Notes: generated by a model not told the origin, from the letters alone. A DNA stretch of 64,000 nucleotides from Caballeronia hypogeia (GCF_001544875.2 NZ_FCOA02000032.1:1-64000); one strand, 5' to 3'; counted from the first letter of the stretch, positions 54,466-64,000 are shown. Made by a program: numbers and translations.

Positions 54466-54637
54466 CGTCCGTTCACTGCATTTCCTGTGCGGCGCGCGGG
54501 CCTCCGCACGGCCCTTTTCCGATTTCCCATAAAATAATTTCGAGACGCGCGGCGCGAGAACGCACCTTGCTTCATCGCGACGTTCGCCCGAGACATCGGG
54601 ACGTGCCGGATCAGCACAACTAAAACGAGGAATCGAA

Positions 54638-56338
54638 GTGTCGGAAAGCCGGGGGATGGTGCAAGCCGCATCGCGTGACGCGGAACACGGAGACATCGAA
54701 ACACGCGTCACGCCGAAACATGGATTCAGGGCCGCCGCGCGCAACGTGGTCACGTCACTCTTGCTCGCGACGCTCGTCGCCGCCTGCGCGACGCGTCCAC
54801 CCGCGACGGCGTTCGATCGTCCGCCGAGTCACGCGCTGCCAGCGTCCGACGCGACGCCGCTCGAAATCGCGCTCGCGCCACTGGAGCGACAACATCCGGA
54901 CCAGTCGGCCGTACGCCTGTTGCCCACCGGCACGGACGCGCTGCAGGCGCGCATCGCGCTGGCGCGGGCGGCGACGAAGACGCTCGACATGCAGTACTAC
55001 ATCGCCAACGAGGACAACACCGGCAAGCTGCTGCTCGGCGCGGCCCTGCATGCGGCGGATCGCGGCGTGCGCGTGCGCATGCTGGTCGACGACCTGAACT
55101 TCAAGGACATCGACCAGATCATGGCGGCGCTCAATTCACACGACAAGATCGAGATTCGCGTGTTCAACCCGTTCGGCAGCGCGCAGCGCAGTTTCTCCGA
55201 GCGTACGCAGAACTTCTTCACGAAGCTGAACCACTTCACGCGCCGCATGCACAACAAGGCGATGATCGCGGATAACCAGATCGCGATCGTCGGCGGCCGC
55301 AATCTCGGCGACGAATACTTCAGCGCGAGCCCGACGCTGCAGTTCCGCGATCTCGACGTGTTCGCCGCCGGCCCGGTCACGCAGAAAATCTCCGCGAGCT
55401 TCGACGACTACTGGAACAGTTCGCTCGCGTACCCGCTGCGCGCGCTGAACAAGCAGAAGTTCGACCCGTCCGAGCTCGACAAAACCCGCGACGACCTGCG
55501 CGCGCACTGGCGCCAGCAGGCCGATCCGCTGAACGCGAAACCGCTCAACGCGACGCCGCTCGCGCAGCAGATCTCGCGCGGGGAGATGGGCCTCGTGTGG
55601 GCGCCGACGGAATTCTGGGCCGATTCGCCGGGGAAGATCGAGCATCCGAGCGACGACTACAAGAGCCCGCCGATGACGCGCCTCGTCGAGCTGCTGAAGG
55701 ACGCGCAGAGCGAATTCCTGATTCTGTCGCCTTACTTCGTCCCGCACGACGCGGGGGTGAAGGCCCTCGCCGCTCTGACGAAGCGCCATGTGCGCGTCGC
55801 GGTGCTGACCAATTCGCTCGCCGCCACCGATGCCGTCGCGGTCCAGGCCGGCTACGCGCCTTACCGTATTCCGATGCTGCGAAGCGGCGTCGAACTGTAC
55901 GAATTCAAGCCGATCCAGGGCGAAGGCGAAGGCTCGCCGCGCGCCGGCCTGTTCGGCTCGCAGTCGCGCGCGAGCCTGCATGCGAAGGCCTATGTGATCG
56001 ATCGGAGTATTCTCGTGATCGGCTCCATGAATCTCGATCCGCGCTCGGCGAAGCTCAACACCGAACTCGCGCTCGTGATCCACAGCAAGCCGATCGCCCA
56101 AGAGGCCGCGCAGTTGTTCGAGCATGGCATCTCGCCCAAAGTGAGCTGGCAGGTGCAACTGGCGAGCGCGGCGGTCACGGAGGAACTGAGGCGCACGGGC
56201 GCGCCGCAATCGGGGCTCGTCTGGACCACCGAGGAAAACGACAGCCTCGTCACCTACAATTTCGATCCCGAGGCCGGGTTTTATCGCAACGCGATGACGG
56301 GCCTGTTCATGCTGCTGCCCGTCGACAAGCAACTTTGA
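54638..56338 (+). CDS. cls: Phospholipase-D-type cardiolipin synthase (ClsC-like), lipoprotein
   Basis: 566 aa from a GTG at 54638. The N-terminal hydrophobic stretch ends LVAAC (Cys50), a lipobox, so the protein is probably lipid-anchored. Two HKD motifs show the catalytic pair: [18 protein letters not shown] and [18 protein letters not shown]. Family enzymes make cardiolipin from phosphatidylglycerol or phosphatidylethanolamine. Substrates here are inferred. It precedes fumC by 25 bases. Confidence 0.9.
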   Translation: MSESRGMVQAASRDAEHGDIETRVTPKHGFRAAARNVVTSLLLATLVAACATRPPATAFDRPPSHALPASDATPLEIALAPLERQHPDQSAVRLLPTGTDALQARIALARAATKTLDMQYYIANEDNTGKLLLGAALHAADRGVRVRMLVDDLNFKDIDQIMAALNSHDKIEIRVFNPFGSAQRSFSERTQNFFTKLNHFTRRMHNKAMIADNQIAIVGGRNLGDEYFSASPTLQFRDLDVFAAGPVTQKISASFDDYWNSSLAYPLRALNKQKFDPSELDKTRDDLRAHWRQQADPLNAKPLNATPLAQQISRGEMGLVWAPTEFWADSPGKIEHPSDDYKSPPMTRLVELLKDAQSEFLILSPYFVPHDAGVKALAALTKRHVRVAVLTNSLAATDAVAVQAGYAPYRIPMLRSGVELYEFKPIQGEGEGSPRAGLFGSQSRASLHAKAYVIDRSILVIGSMNLDPRSAKLNTELALVIHSKPIAQEAAQLFEHGISPKVSWQVQLASAAVTEELRRTGAPQSGLVWTTEENDSLVTYNFDPEAGFYRNAMTGLFMLLPVDKQL

Positions 56339-56363
56339 TCCAACTCCGTGGAGGATTCAGGCC

Positions 56364-57770
56364 ATGTCACAGAACGCGAAAGGCGACGTACGGATGGAGA
56401 AGGACACGTTCGGCGAGATTGCGGTGCCGAACGGCAAGCTGTGGGGCGCACAGACGCAGCGTTCGCTGCAAAACTTCAAGATTTCGACAGAAAAGCAGTC
56501 ACCCGAACTGATCACCGCGCTCGCGATCATCAAGCACGCGGCGGCCGAGGTGAACGAAGGGCTGAAGGTGCTCGATTCGAAGAAGGCGAAGGCGATCATG
56601 CAGGCGGCCGAGGAGGTCATCGACGGCAAGCATCCGGACGAATTCCCGCTCGCCGTGTGGCAGACCGGCTCGGGCACACAGACCAACATGAACCTCAACG
56701 AGGTGATCGCCAATCGCGCGAGCGAGATCATGGGCGGGCAGCGCGGCGAGGAGCGCCTCGTGCATCCGAACGACGACGTGAACCGTGGGCAATCGTCGAA
56801 CGACGTGTTCCCGACCGCGATGCACGTCGCGGCGGCGGTGGCGATCAACCAGCATCTGATTCCGGCGCTCAAAACGCTGCGCGACACGCTCGCGAAGAAG
56901 TCGACAGCATTCGACAAGATCGTGAAGATCGGCCGCACGCATCTGCAGGACGCAACCCCGCTCACGCTCGGGCAGGAGTTTTCGGGTTATGTCGCGCAGC
57001 TCGATCAGGGCATCCGGCACGTCGAGGCGACGCTGCCGCATCTGTATCAGCTCGCGCAGGGCGGCACGGCGGTCGGCACCGGACTGAACGCGCATCCGGA
57101 ATTCGCGAAGAAGGTGGCGGCGGCGATCGGCAAGCTCACCGGCCTGCCCTTCGAAACCGCGCCGAACAAGTTCGAGGTGATGGCGGCAGCGGATGCGCTC
57201 GTCGCGGCGCACGGCGCACTGAAAACGGTGGCGGCGGGCCTGATGAAGATCGCCAACGACATCCGCTGGCTTGCGAGCGGGCCGCGCTGCGGACTCGGCG
57301 AACTGTCGATTCCCGAGAACGAGCCGGGCAGCTCCATCATGCCGGGCAAGGTCAACCCGACGCAATCCGAAGCCGTCACGATGCTGTGCTGCCAGGTGTT
57401 CGGCAACGATGTCGCGGTGAACTTCGGCGGCGCGAGCGGCAACTTCGAACTCAACGTGTTCCGGCCGATGATCGCGCATAACGTGCTGCAATCGGTCCGC
57501 CTGCTCGCCGACGGCGCGCTGAGCTTCAACGACAACTGCGCGGTGGGCATCGAGCCGAACGAGAAGCGCATCGATAGCCTGCTGAACGAATCGCTGATGC
57601 TGGTGACGGCGCTCAATCCGCACATCGGCTATGACAAGGCCGCGCAGATCGCGAAGAAGGCGCACAAGGAAGGCACGACGCTGAAAGCCGCCGCGCTCGC
57701 GCTCGGTCACGTGACCGAGCAGCAGTTCGACGAGTGGGTCAGGCCGGGCGATATGGTCGGGGAGAAGTAG
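56364..57770 (+). CDS. fumC: Fumarate hydratase class II
   Basis: 468 aa, iron-free fumarase of the TCA cycle that interconverts fumarate and malate. The signature [15 protein letters not shown] is clear, with [11 protein letters not shown] and the [10 protein letters not shown] substrate-binding segment. Class II enzymes resist oxidative stress. The ATG follows a GGAGG site. It is convergent with the thioesterase gene. Confidence 0.98.
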   Translation: MSQNAKGDVRMEKDTFGEIAVPNGKLWGAQTQRSLQNFKISTEKQSPELITALAIIKHAAAEVNEGLKVLDSKKAKAIMQAAEEVIDGKHPDEFPLAVWQTGSGTQTNMNLNEVIANRASEIMGGQRGEERLVHPNDDVNRGQSSNDVFPTAMHVAAAVAINQHLIPALKTLRDTLAKKSTAFDKIVKIGRTHLQDATPLTLGQEFSGYVAQLDQGIRHVEATLPHLYQLAQGGTAVGTGLNAHPEFAKKVAAAIGKLTGLPFETAPNKFEVMAAADALVAAHGALKTVAAGLMKIANDIRWLASGPRCGLGELSIPENEPGSSIMPGKVNPTQSEAVTMLCCQVFGNDVAVNFGGASGNFELNVFRPMIAHNVLQSVRLLADGALSFNDNCAVGIEPNEKRIDSLLNESLMLVTALNPHIGYDKAAQIAKKAHKEGTTLKAAALALGHVTEQQFDEWVRPGDMVGEK

Positions 57771-57800
57771 GCGAGCTTTTCGCCAGAACAGGCGGCGGGC

Positions 57801-58322
57801 TCAAACCTTCCCCGCCGCCACCTCCTCCGGCTTCAGCTCGACGATCGCGTCGAGCGCGTCCTTCACGTCCATCGCGTACCTGGCGAGGCGCTTTTCCTCT
57901 TCCGTTTCGGGCACGAACGACGGCACGGGCGTCGGCTGGCCCTTTTCATCAACGGCGACGAACACCATCAAACAATCGGTCGTCTGCTGCAGCTCGCCGA
58001 CTTTCGGATCGCCCGCATGCACGGAAATGTGGATATGCATGCTGGTGCGCCCCGTCGTGACCACGCGCGCGCGCAACTCCACCAGATTGCCGACCAGAAT
58101 CGGCCGCCGGAAGCGGATATTGCCGACGCTCACCGTCACCGCGTAGCGTCCGGACCACATCGCGGCGCAGGCGTAGGCGGTTTCGTCGATCCATTTCATC
58201 AGCGCGCCGCCATGCACCTTGCCGCCGAAATTGACCGAGGTCGGCTCGGCAAGAAAACGGAACGTGGTTTCGGCGCGGCTCTTGGGAACCGCGGGAATGG
58301 GAGATGAGGTCGGCGTATTCAT
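57801..58322 (-). CDS. Acyl-CoA thioesterase, hot-dog fold
   Basis: 173 aa. One hot-dog domain: NFGGKVHGGALMKWIDETAYACAAM contains the catalytic Asp/His region, and VGNIRFRRPILVGNLVELRARV the central strands. Resembles YciA/ACOT-type acyl-CoA hydrolases. The chain-length preference is unknown. A charged C-terminal tail follows the domain. Confidence 0.92.
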   Translation of the reverse strand: MNTPTSSPIPAVPKSRAETTFRFLAEPTSVNFGGKVHGGALMKWIDETAYACAAMWSGRYAVTVSVGNIRFRRPILVGNLVELRARVVTTGRTSMHIHISVHAGDPKVGELQQTTDCLMVFVAVDEKGQPTPVPSFVPETEEEKRLARYAMDVKDALDAIVELKPEEVAAGKV

Positions 58323-58373
58323 GAGATGCCCGTCTGGTGCGCGAATGAATGCCGATTATAGGGTCGGCAATAT

Positions 58374-58517
58374 TCAATCGTGGACGGAGATGCCCTGATC
58401 GATGGTGCCGTACATCGTGATGCTGCCGCCTCCGCCCGCCGACGACGACGGCGCGCCCGCGCAGCCCGCGACGAGCATCAGCGCGCCCAGCACGCTCGCG
58501 AGAATGACTCTGGACAT
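58374..58517 (-). CDS. 47-aa lipoprotein
   Basis: Too short to stand out in a frame search, but well formed. The opening MSRVILASVLGALMLVAGC is a lipobox signal peptide (Cys19). A Ser/Gly-rich linker (PSSSAGGGG) leads to the conserved-looking end TMYGTIDQGISVHD. A purine-rich AAGGGGG lies before the ATG. Function unknown. Confidence 0.75.
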   Translation of the reverse strand: MSRVILASVLGALMLVAGCAGAPSSSAGGGGSITMYGTIDQGISVHD

Positions 58518-58663
58518 GGGAATCCCCCTTGCTGCTTCAAAGTGCCAGCGGCCATTCTAGCGCCGCGCTTCATGCATCGACATTTCGGCGCGTGGTGAAA
58601 CGTCGGTTGCAAAGTCGCGCTAGAGTGGACGAATCGATTACTTCGCCTGCAACGGACCTCGCC

Positions 58664-59413
58664 ATGAACCCCGCTCTCGACGACCTCGATTCTCGCGCGC
58701 GCCATTTTCCCGGACTTTCGCGCATCGGCGCGCTGATCGCCGACCCGGGCCGCGCCGCGATGCTCTGGTCGCTGATGGACGGCACCGCGCGCCCCGCGGG
58801 CGAACTGACGATGATCGCGGGGCTGTCGCCGTCGGCGGCGAGCGGTCATCTCGCGCGCCTGACCGATGGCGGACTGCTCGCGCTCGAGGTCAGCGGGCGG
58901 CATCGTTACTACCGCATCGCGACGCCGGACATCGCCGCGGCCATCGAAGCGCTCGCCAATCTCGCGCGCGCCAGCGCGCCGCAACGCGAGCCCGAGCGCC
59001 CGCCTTCCGCCGTACCGGTCGAGATGCGCTACGCGCGCACCTGCTACGACCATCTGGCGGGCGAACTGGCCGTGCAGCTCTTCGACGGCATGATCGCCCG
59101 CAACTGGCTCGCCGCCGATGACGGCCATGCACCGGCGCACGGCCCGACCGCGCTCGACGCGACGCCCGAAGGCGCGGCGGCTTTCGCCGAACTCGGCATC
59201 GACCTGACAGCGCAGCGGGCGCGACGGCGACGCTTCGCGTGCACATGCATCGACTGGAGCGAGCGGCGGCCGCATCTGGGCGGCGCGCTCGGCGCCGCGT
59301 TTCTCGAAGCCTGCGAGTCGCGCGGCTGGATCGAGCCCACGGCGAAGCGCCGCGTGCTGCGCGTGACGCCGGCGGGCCACCGGCATTTCGACGCCTTCCT
59401 GGCCGATCGGTGA
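58664..59413 (+). CDS. ArsR-family transcriptional regulator with C-terminal domain
   Basis: 249 aa from the ATG at 58664; the frame is open upstream without resemblance. The winged helix is AGELTMIAGLSPSAASGHLARLTDGGLLALEVSGRHRYYRI, an ArsR pattern without the usual metal-binding Cys pair. A ~130-residue C-terminal part carries CTCIDWSERRPHLGGALG, which is typical of one ArsR subgroup. Ligand and targets unknown. Confidence 0.88.
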   Translation: MNPALDDLDSRARHFPGLSRIGALIADPGRAAMLWSLMDGTARPAGELTMIAGLSPSAASGHLARLTDGGLLALEVSGRHRYYRIATPDIAAAIEALANLARASAPQREPERPPSAVPVEMRYARTCYDHLAGELAVQLFDGMIARNWLAADDGHAPAHGPTALDATPEGAAAFAELGIDLTAQRARRRRFACTCIDWSERRPHLGGALGAAFLEACESRGWIEPTAKRRVLRVTPAGHRHFDAFLADR

Positions 59414-59473
59414 GGGGTGCGGTTACGGCGGGTATAACGGAATCGTCAATCCAACAGCCGACGATGTTCGAGC

Positions 59474-59818
59474 CTACATTGCGTGGTTATTGCAGCTCAC
59501 CTCCGGGGTATCCCAGACTTTCTGCAAATAACTCGGCAACGAGCCCCATGATCTATGGGGAATGACGTTGTACTTGGTCTGCATATATCGGCAGATTTTG
59601 TGATTGCAGTCGGAGTCGTCCCAGACCCGTTGAACGTCGTCGGTAGCGCGGCCCCAACTGCGATAGGGTGTTATTGAGTAGCGTTCCATCAGATAGCCGC
59701 AGACTTCCGAGTCGACCGCGTATGCGCTGGTCGCACCTAAGGACAGCAACAGCGCACCGGCCGCCATGGAAGCTGACAACAGGGTGCGCAGAGGGAATCG
59801 AGCGCTTTTCTTCAACAT
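59474..59818 (-). CDS. Secreted two-repeat Cys protein, 114 aa, family not recognised
   Basis: From the ATG at 59818. The signal peptide (1-34) ends TSAYA. The mature 80 residues are two copies of a ~34-residue unit at period 36: C40-x-Y-x4-Y-x3-P-x-RSWG-x6-Q-x-VWD..C71 and C76..C109. RSWG and VWD are identical in both. Each unit has two Cys, which could form disulfides. The gene and its upstream region look lower in GC than their neighbours. I do not recognise the family. Confidence 0.75.
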   Translation of the reverse strand: MLKKSARFPLRTLLSASMAAGALLLSLGATSAYAVDSEVCGYLMERYSITPYRSWGRATDDVQRVWDDSDCNHKICRYMQTKYNVIPHRSWGSLPSYLQKVWDTPEVSCNNHAM

Positions 59819-60119
59819 GGAAAATCCAGACTTCTCGTGATATGTAGCGGCTGCGAACAAAATCGCGACCACTGAATTCGGCGGCACATGCCGCCGGCAC
59901 TTCATCATAAGAGATGCCAGATAACCGAACCGGGGTATTGTTTTATCGAAGGTAATCTTGTGTCGCACTTCAACCGTTTCCTGCCGGACCGATAAAGCCG
60001 CGTGATAAAGCTTTGTTACGCGCACCTGCGCGCGGTTACAAACGGCATCGTACGGATACAAGCGCCGGCGATACATTGATCCGAAGGCTGCGCGGACTGC
60101 GCGACCATCGGAGACCAGA
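59819..60119. other. Divergent intergenic region, lower GC
   Basis: 301 bases without a gene. An 8-bp inverted repeat CGGCGGCA-CA-TGCCGCCG lies at 59879-59896, about 60 bases before the start of the secreted protein gene, a possible operator. Confidence 0.5.
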
Positions 60120-62357
60120 ATGAAAATCAGGACTATCGCCGCCGCCACGCTGTGCGCATGCGCGCTGCTTTCGACATCGGGGCTCACCGCGTTCGCGCAG
60201 ACGACGCCCGTCGCGGCCGAGCAGGCCAGCGCGGGCGATCCGCCCGGGCGCATCGCCCGCCTGAACTACATGGCGGGCACCGTCACGACGGAACCGGCAG
60301 GCGCGCCCGACTGGTCCTACGCGCAGATCAACCGGCCGCTCACCACGGGCGACCAGCTCTGGAATGACGAAAACGCACGCTCCGAACTGCATATCGGCTC
60401 GACGGCGGTGCGGCTGGGTTCATCGACCGCCCTTTCCGTCCTCACGCTCGACGACACCACCGCACAACTGAAAGTCGCGCAAGGCACGCTGTCGACGCGC
60501 GTGCGCGAACTGCCGCCCGGCGCGCGCTACGAAATCGACACGCCCAACGCGGCGCTCGCGCTCACGACGCCGGGCGACGTGCGGGTGGACGTCACGCCCG
60601 ATGGACGCGCGACGACGGTGACGGTGCGCAACGGCGGCGTCACGGTCTATGGCGACGGCGGCGCGGTGCAACTCGCCGGCGGCCAGCAGGCCACGTTCGA
60701 GGGCACGAGTCTGCAGCAGACGGCGGCGAACGCCGCGCCCGCGCCCGACGCCTTCGACCAATGGGCCGCGAGCCGCGACGCAGCCGAGGATCGCTCGATT
60801 TCGGCGCGCTACGTGTCGCGCGATATCCCGGGTTACCAGGATCTCGACGCCAACGGCACGTGGCGCAACGACCCGTCGTATGGCGCGGTCTGGGTGCCGA
60901 ATTCGGTGTCGGCCGACTGGGCGCCGTATCGCCAGGGCCACTGGGCTTGGCAGGACCCGTGGGGCTGGACCTGGATCGACGACGCGCCGTGGGGCTTCGC
61001 GCCGTATCACTACGGCCGCTGGGCTTATGTCGGATCGCAATGGGCCTGGGTGCCCGGTCCGATGGCCGCGAGTGCGCCGCCCGCGTATTCGCCGGCGCTG
61101 GTCGCGTTCGTCGGCGACGGCGGCAGCGGGGTCGACTGGAACGTCGCGCTGACGGTCGGCGGCATCGCGGCGGCGGGCGTCGCGTGGTTTCCGCTCGGAC
61201 CCGGCGAAGCCTGGCATCCGCAGCGCGAGGGATGGAGCCCGCGCTACTACGAACGCGTCAATCGCAATGTCTATGTCGACCGTTCGACGCACATCAACAC
61301 GACGTACATCAACTATCGCGCGCCTCGCGGGCTGACCGCCGCGCCCGCCAACGCGTTCGTGCGTGGCCAGCCGGTCGGGCATCAGCCTTATTCGGTCGAT
61401 CCGTCGCACTGGCGCAATCCGCGCTTCTTCGCGGGAGCGCCGGGCATCGCGCCGACGCGGGACAGCCTCGCGCCGGGGGCGCGCCGCGCGGATTATCGGC
61501 CGCCGCAGGGTGGCTTCGAGCGTGCGGTCGTCGCGACGCGTGCGCCGGTCGCCCCGCCGGCGTTTCACGACCGCTTCGCGCAGCCTGATCGCAACGAGCG
61601 CGGGGCGGGCAATGAGCAGGTGCATCTGGTGGCGACGCACGGGCCGGCCCGCAGCGTGATCTCGGGGCCGCCGCCTCAGTCGGGCGCACCGCAGCGGCCG
61701 GGCTTCGCCGCCGCGCCGGGCGGTTCGCAATCCGTGCAGCCGATGCAGCAGCACGGCAATGGCGTGCCACGGCCGCCGCAGATGGCGCAATTCGGCGGCG
61801 ATCCGCACGCCTGGCACGGCGACGCATCGCATGAACATGCCGCGCCGAACGAGGCGCGCATGCCATCGCAGGCATTCCAGCCGGGCCGGCCTGCGCAGCA
61901 AGCTCAGGCGCCGACGGCGCAGCATCCGCATCAGCCGCCGATGGCGACGCAGCCGCAACCCGACCACGCCCCGCGCGCGGAACACGGCGCACCGAACAAC
62001 ATGTCGACGCAACCTGCGTTCGCGCAACACGCGCCGCCGCAGCAACATCAGGCGCAACCCGATGTGTATCGACAGGCACGCGTGGAGCAACCTCGCGCAC
62101 CAATGCCCGCGCCGCAATCGCAACCTCAACCGCGACCGCAACCCCATCACGAGATGCCTCAGCCACACCCGCAGCAGGAAGCGCAGCGGCCGCAATATCA
62201 CCCCGAGCCGCCGCGCCAGCCGATGCATCAGGAAACTCGCCAGGCGCCGCCGCCGATGCAGCATCAGGAACCGCCGCATCAGCAGCCACAACCGCAGCAG
62301 GCTCAGCAGCCGCAGTCGCACGGCGGCGGCGGCAACAACGAGCATCATCGCGGTTGA
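60120..62357 (+). CDS. Large secreted FecR/DUF6600-like protein
   Basis: 745 aa. Signal peptide 1-26 (ending TAFAQ). Residues ~40-200 form a FecR-like domain (GRIARLNYMAGTV, LTTGDQLWNDENARSELHIGS). Residues ~230-340 have repeated Trp-rich blocks (YGAVWVPNSV, WAPYRQGHWAWQDPWGWTWID, WGFAPYHYGRWAYVG), as in DUF6600 proteins. From ~residue 480 to the end it is low complexity rich in Gln, Pro and His. Likely exported and surface- or envelope-associated. Role unknown. Confidence 0.85.
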   Translation: MKIRTIAAATLCACALLSTSGLTAFAQTTPVAAEQASAGDPPGRIARLNYMAGTVTTEPAGAPDWSYAQINRPLTTGDQLWNDENARSELHIGSTAVRLGSSTALSVLTLDDTTAQLKVAQGTLSTRVRELPPGARYEIDTPNAALALTTPGDVRVDVTPDGRATTVTVRNGGVTVYGDGGAVQLAGGQQATFEGTSLQQTAANAAPAPDAFDQWAASRDAAEDRSISARYVSRDIPGYQDLDANGTWRNDPSYGAVWVPNSVSADWAPYRQGHWAWQDPWGWTWIDDAPWGFAPYHYGRWAYVGSQWAWVPGPMAASAPPAYSPALVAFVGDGGSGVDWNVALTVGGIAAAGVAWFPLGPGEAWHPQREGWSPRYYERVNRNVYVDRSTHINTTYINYRAPRGLTAAPANAFVRGQPVGHQPYSVDPSHWRNPRFFAGAPGIAPTRDSLAPGARRADYRPPQGGFERAVVATRAPVAPPAFHDRFAQPDRNERGAGNEQVHLVATHGPARSVISGPPPQSGAPQRPGFAAAPGGSQSVQPMQQHGNGVPRPPQMAQFGGDPHAWHGDASHEHAAPNEARMPSQAFQPGRPAQQAQAPTAQHPHQPPMATQPQPDHAPRAEHGAPNNMSTQPAFAQHAPPQQHQAQPDVYRQARVEQPRAPMPAPQSQPQPRPQPHHEMPQPHPQQEAQRPQYHPEPPRQPMHQETRQAPPPMQHQEPPHQQPQPQQAQQPQSHGGGGNNEHHRG

Positions 62358-62387
62358 GTCGACAAGCGATCCGCACGCGGTAAACGC

Positions 62388-62415
62388 AAAACGCGCGGCC
62401 GAAGCCGCGCGTTTT
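62388..62415. terminator. Bidirectional terminator between the FecR-like gene and thyA
   Basis: Stem ACGCGCGGC (62391-62399) / GCCGCGCGT (62404-62412) with a CGAA loop, flanked by AAA and TTTT. It can serve both convergent genes. Confidence 0.85.
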
Positions 62416-62440
62416 CACGTGTAAAGCTGCGCGCCCGCGC

Positions 62441-63412
62441 TCAGATAGCCATCGGCGCCGTCAGGGCTTCGTGGTGCTTGTACCCTTCGAGGGCGAAATC
62501 CTTCGGCTCGACCTTCTCCAGCCATTCCGGCTCGTAGCGCTTCGTCACCGCGTAATCCGGCACGCGATCCGAGATGATCAGCTGCGGCGACGGCAGCGGC
62601 TCGCGCTTGAGCTGCTCGTGCAGCATGTCGAGCTGATTCTCGTAGATGTGCGCATCGCCGATGAAGTACGTGAACCAGCGTGGCTTGTAGCCCGTCAGCC
62701 GGCCGACGAGATGCAGCAGCGCCGCGCCTTCGGCCAGATTGAACGGCGTGCCGAGCCCGACATCGTTGCTGCGGATGTAGAGACACAGCGAAATCTCGCG
62801 CGTCGTCACGTTCGGGATGAACTGATAAAGCAAATGACACGCGGGCAGCGCAATTTCGTCGAGCTTGGCCGGATTCCACGCGTGGAACAGAATGCGCCGG
62901 TCGGTGGGACGCTCGATGATCGTGTCGAGACACTGACGCAACTGGTCGATCGCCTTGTACAGCAACACCTGCTCACGTCCATTTTCGACGAAGCTCGTCA
63001 CGACCTGATAGCCGTGGTCGTTCGCATCGGCGATCTGGTCGCCCGAGCAGGCGTCGATCAGCTTGTACGCGGGCCATTTGCGCCATTGCACGCCGTAGAC
63101 ATCGCCGAGATCGTCCGGACCTTGCCGGTACGGGTTTTCGAGCCACTGCGGGTTCTCGTTCGCGTTCGCGTCCCAGACCTTGCAGCCGAGCGCGCGGAAG
63201 TCCGCCGCGCTCTTCGACGCGCGCAGGAAACCCACCATCTCGCCGATCGCCGACTTGAACGCGAGCTTCTTGGTCGTCACGGCGGGGAAGCCTTGCTGCA
63301 AATCGAAACGCAGCATCGCGCCGGGAATGCTGATCGTGCGGATGCCCGTGCGGTTTTCCTGCCACGTGCCGGTATCGAGGATCGTCTGGACGAGCTCGAG
63401 ATACTGTTTCAT
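62441..63412 (-). CDS. thyA: Thymidylate synthase
   Basis: 323 aa. ThyA methylates dUMP to dTMP with methylene-tetrahydrofolate. Catalytic C192 is in [10 protein letters not shown], the phosphate-binding Arg pair in [11 protein letters not shown], and [15 protein letters not shown] binds nucleotide. It is ~60 residues longer than the E. coli enzyme because of an insertion around residues 110-150, a known length variant. Confidence 0.97.
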   Translation of the reverse strand: MKQYLELVQTILDTGTWQENRTGIRTISIPGAMLRFDLQQGFPAVTTKKLAFKSAIGEMVGFLRASKSAADFRALGCKVWDANANENPQWLENPYRQGPDDLGDVYGVQWRKWPAYKLIDACSGDQIADANDHGYQVVTSFVENGREQVLLYKAIDQLRQCLDTIIERPTDRRILFHAWNPAKLDEIALPACHLLYQFIPNVTTREISLCLYIRSNDVGLGTPFNLAEGAALLHLVGRLTGYKPRWFTYFIGDAHIYENQLDMLHEQLKREPLPSPQLIISDRVPDYAVTKRYEPEWLEKVEPKDFALEGYKHHEALTAPMAI

Positions 63413-63513
63413 TCGATGTTCCTTGGGGGTATGCCGCGCGCCTTCGCGAACGGAAGACGTAAAGAAGTAATTTTACCAAGTGCCCGGTACCCGCGCTCTA
63501 TTGCACGAGCATG

Positions 63514-63540
63514 AAAAAAACGGGCGCTATCGAGCGCCCG
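63514..63540 (-). terminator. Rho-independent terminator of the minus-strand regulator
   Basis: Stem CGGGCGCT (63521-63528) / AGCGCCCG (63533-63540) with a 4-base loop. On the minus strand it is followed by seven T (63514-63520). It is 26 bases after the regulator stop. Confidence 0.9.
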
Positions 63541-63566
63541 TCCGGTGGATTCCGAGGACTTCGCCG

Positions 63567-64000
63567 TCAGCCACGCGTCGCGTGCTCCGACGGCGCATCG
63601 ACCTCGATGTGACGCATGCCGTGCGCCGACAGCAGCCGATACAGCGTCACGCGCGAAATGCCGAGTTCGTGCGCCGCATCGCCCAGCCGTCCGCGATGGC
63701 GCAACAGCGCGAGTTCGATCGCCTGCCGCTCGGCCGCCTCGCGCGCCTGCGCGAGCGACACCGGCGCCACTTCGACGTACTCGCCGAGTTCGAGATCGCG
63801 CGCCGTGATCTGACGCCCTTCAGACATGACAATCGCGCGCCGCACGCGGTTGATGAGCTCTCGCACGTTGCCCGGCCAGCCATAGTTGTGAATCGCCGCG
63901 ATCGCGTCCGGCGAGAAACCGCGCAGACGGCGGCTCGCGTCCTTCTTGAAGCGATCGAGCATGTGCTTGGCCAGCAGCTCGATGTCCTTGCCGCGCGCGC
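63567..64000 (-). CDS. Sigma-54-type activator, C-terminal part (5' end outside window)
   Basis: 144 residues visible and open to the window edge. They cover the end of an AAA+ domain (DIELLAKHMLDRF, NYGWPGNVRELINRVRRAIV) and a Fis-type helix-turn-helix (RLGDAAHELGISRVTLYRLL). The GAFTGA loop and Walker motifs lie outside, so its sigma-54 activity cannot be judged. A terminator follows the stop. Confidence 0.9.
   Translation of the reverse strand, partial: ARGKDIELLAKHMLDRFKKDASRRLRGFSPDAIAAIHNYGWPGNVRELINRVRRAIVMSEGRQITARDLELGEYVEVAPVSLAQAREAAERQAIELALLRHRGRLGDAAHELGISRVTLYRLLSAHGMRHIEVDAPSEHATRG

Larger units (their letters stand above)
54323..54637. other. Intergenic region with candidate sRNA and tandem hairpins
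   Basis: 315 bases. Holds the sRNA candidate with promoter (54368-54465) and a second small hairpin GGGCC/GGCCC (54498-54514) followed by TTTT. A TAAAAT hexamer at 54530-54535 could be a -10 for cls. Confidence 0.6.

Noticed and set aside
1-64000. CRISPR arrays, insertion sequences, prophage or secretion-system genes
   Set aside because: No regularly spaced repeats, transposase, integrase or structural phage genes were found on either strand; the window is core chromosome.

Overview
The window is a GC-rich, densely packed stretch of core chromosome from a beta-proteobacterium of the Burkholderiaceae, most like Paraburkholderia/Caballeronia/Burkholderia. This rests on gene orders I recognise (lepA-lepB-rnc-era-recO-pdxJ-acpS-nagZ; rpoE-rseA-rseB-mucD; yceD-rpmF-plsX-fabHDG-acpP-fabF; rluC divergent from rne; lutABC with an lldR-type regulator) and on protein sequence style. 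The genus cannot be fixed without database comparison. I see no insertion sequence, prophage, CRISPR array or rRNA operon; there is one tRNA (Asn).

Layout. 1-1832 (+): the end of a BON-domain protein and an NtrC-type response regulator whose AAA+ core is degenerate. 1887-21810 (-): about 20 kb of co-directional housekeeping genes. Read in the direction of transcription these are yceD, rpmF and the fatty-acid/phospholipid genes plsX-fabH-fabD-fabG-acpP-fabF, then the sigma-E module rpoE-rseA-rseB-mucD with a glutaredoxin-like gene, then lepA-lepB-rnc-era-recO-pdxJ-acpS-nagZ. A good sigma-70 promoter and a hairpin-rich leader precede yceD. 22136-23469 (+): maf and a tetrapyrrole-methylase-family methyltransferase. 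23473-26500 (-): rluC, HAD phosphatase, Rieske protein, SppA-like protease. 26484-30704 (+): RNase E with a strong promoter, a leader of nearly 870 nt and a terminator. 30831-34833 (+): molybdenum cofactor genes moaA, mobA, moeA, a small membrane protein and an acetyltransferase.

34846-39385 (-): a compact operon of a LUD-domain protein, an ion antiporter, a 2-hydroxyacid dehydrogenase and rmuC. 39520-41540: pncB (-), fdxA (+) and tRNA-Asn (+) with a full-consensus promoter. 41656-45245: the L-lactate utilisation operon lutABC (-) divergent from its FadR-type regulator (+), with a palindromic operator between them. 45390-49051 (+): a 24-codon membrane peptide, creA, an AraC regulator with azlCD, and an unknown 254-aa protein behind a sigma-28 (FliA) type promoter. 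49061-52114 (-): a UvrD-family helicase and two Ala/Lys-rich secreted proteins. 52423-57770 (+): an S4 RNA-binding protein, a MATE exporter, a candidate small RNA, a phospholipase-D-type cardiolipin synthase and fumC. 57801-63412: a thioesterase, a 47-aa lipoprotein, an ArsR-type regulator, a two-repeat secreted Cys protein, a large FecR/DUF6600-like protein and thyA. 63567-64000 (-): the C-terminal part of a second sigma-54-type activator.

The least ordinary items are: (i) a candidate ~63-nt small RNA at 54403-54465 whose 5' hairpin displays an anti-Shine-Dalgarno loop; (ii) the sigma-28 promoter that ties an unknown protein to the flagellar regulon; (iii) the long rne leader; (iv) the regulator with altered GAFTGA and Walker B motifs; (v) the two-repeat secreted protein at 59474-59818.
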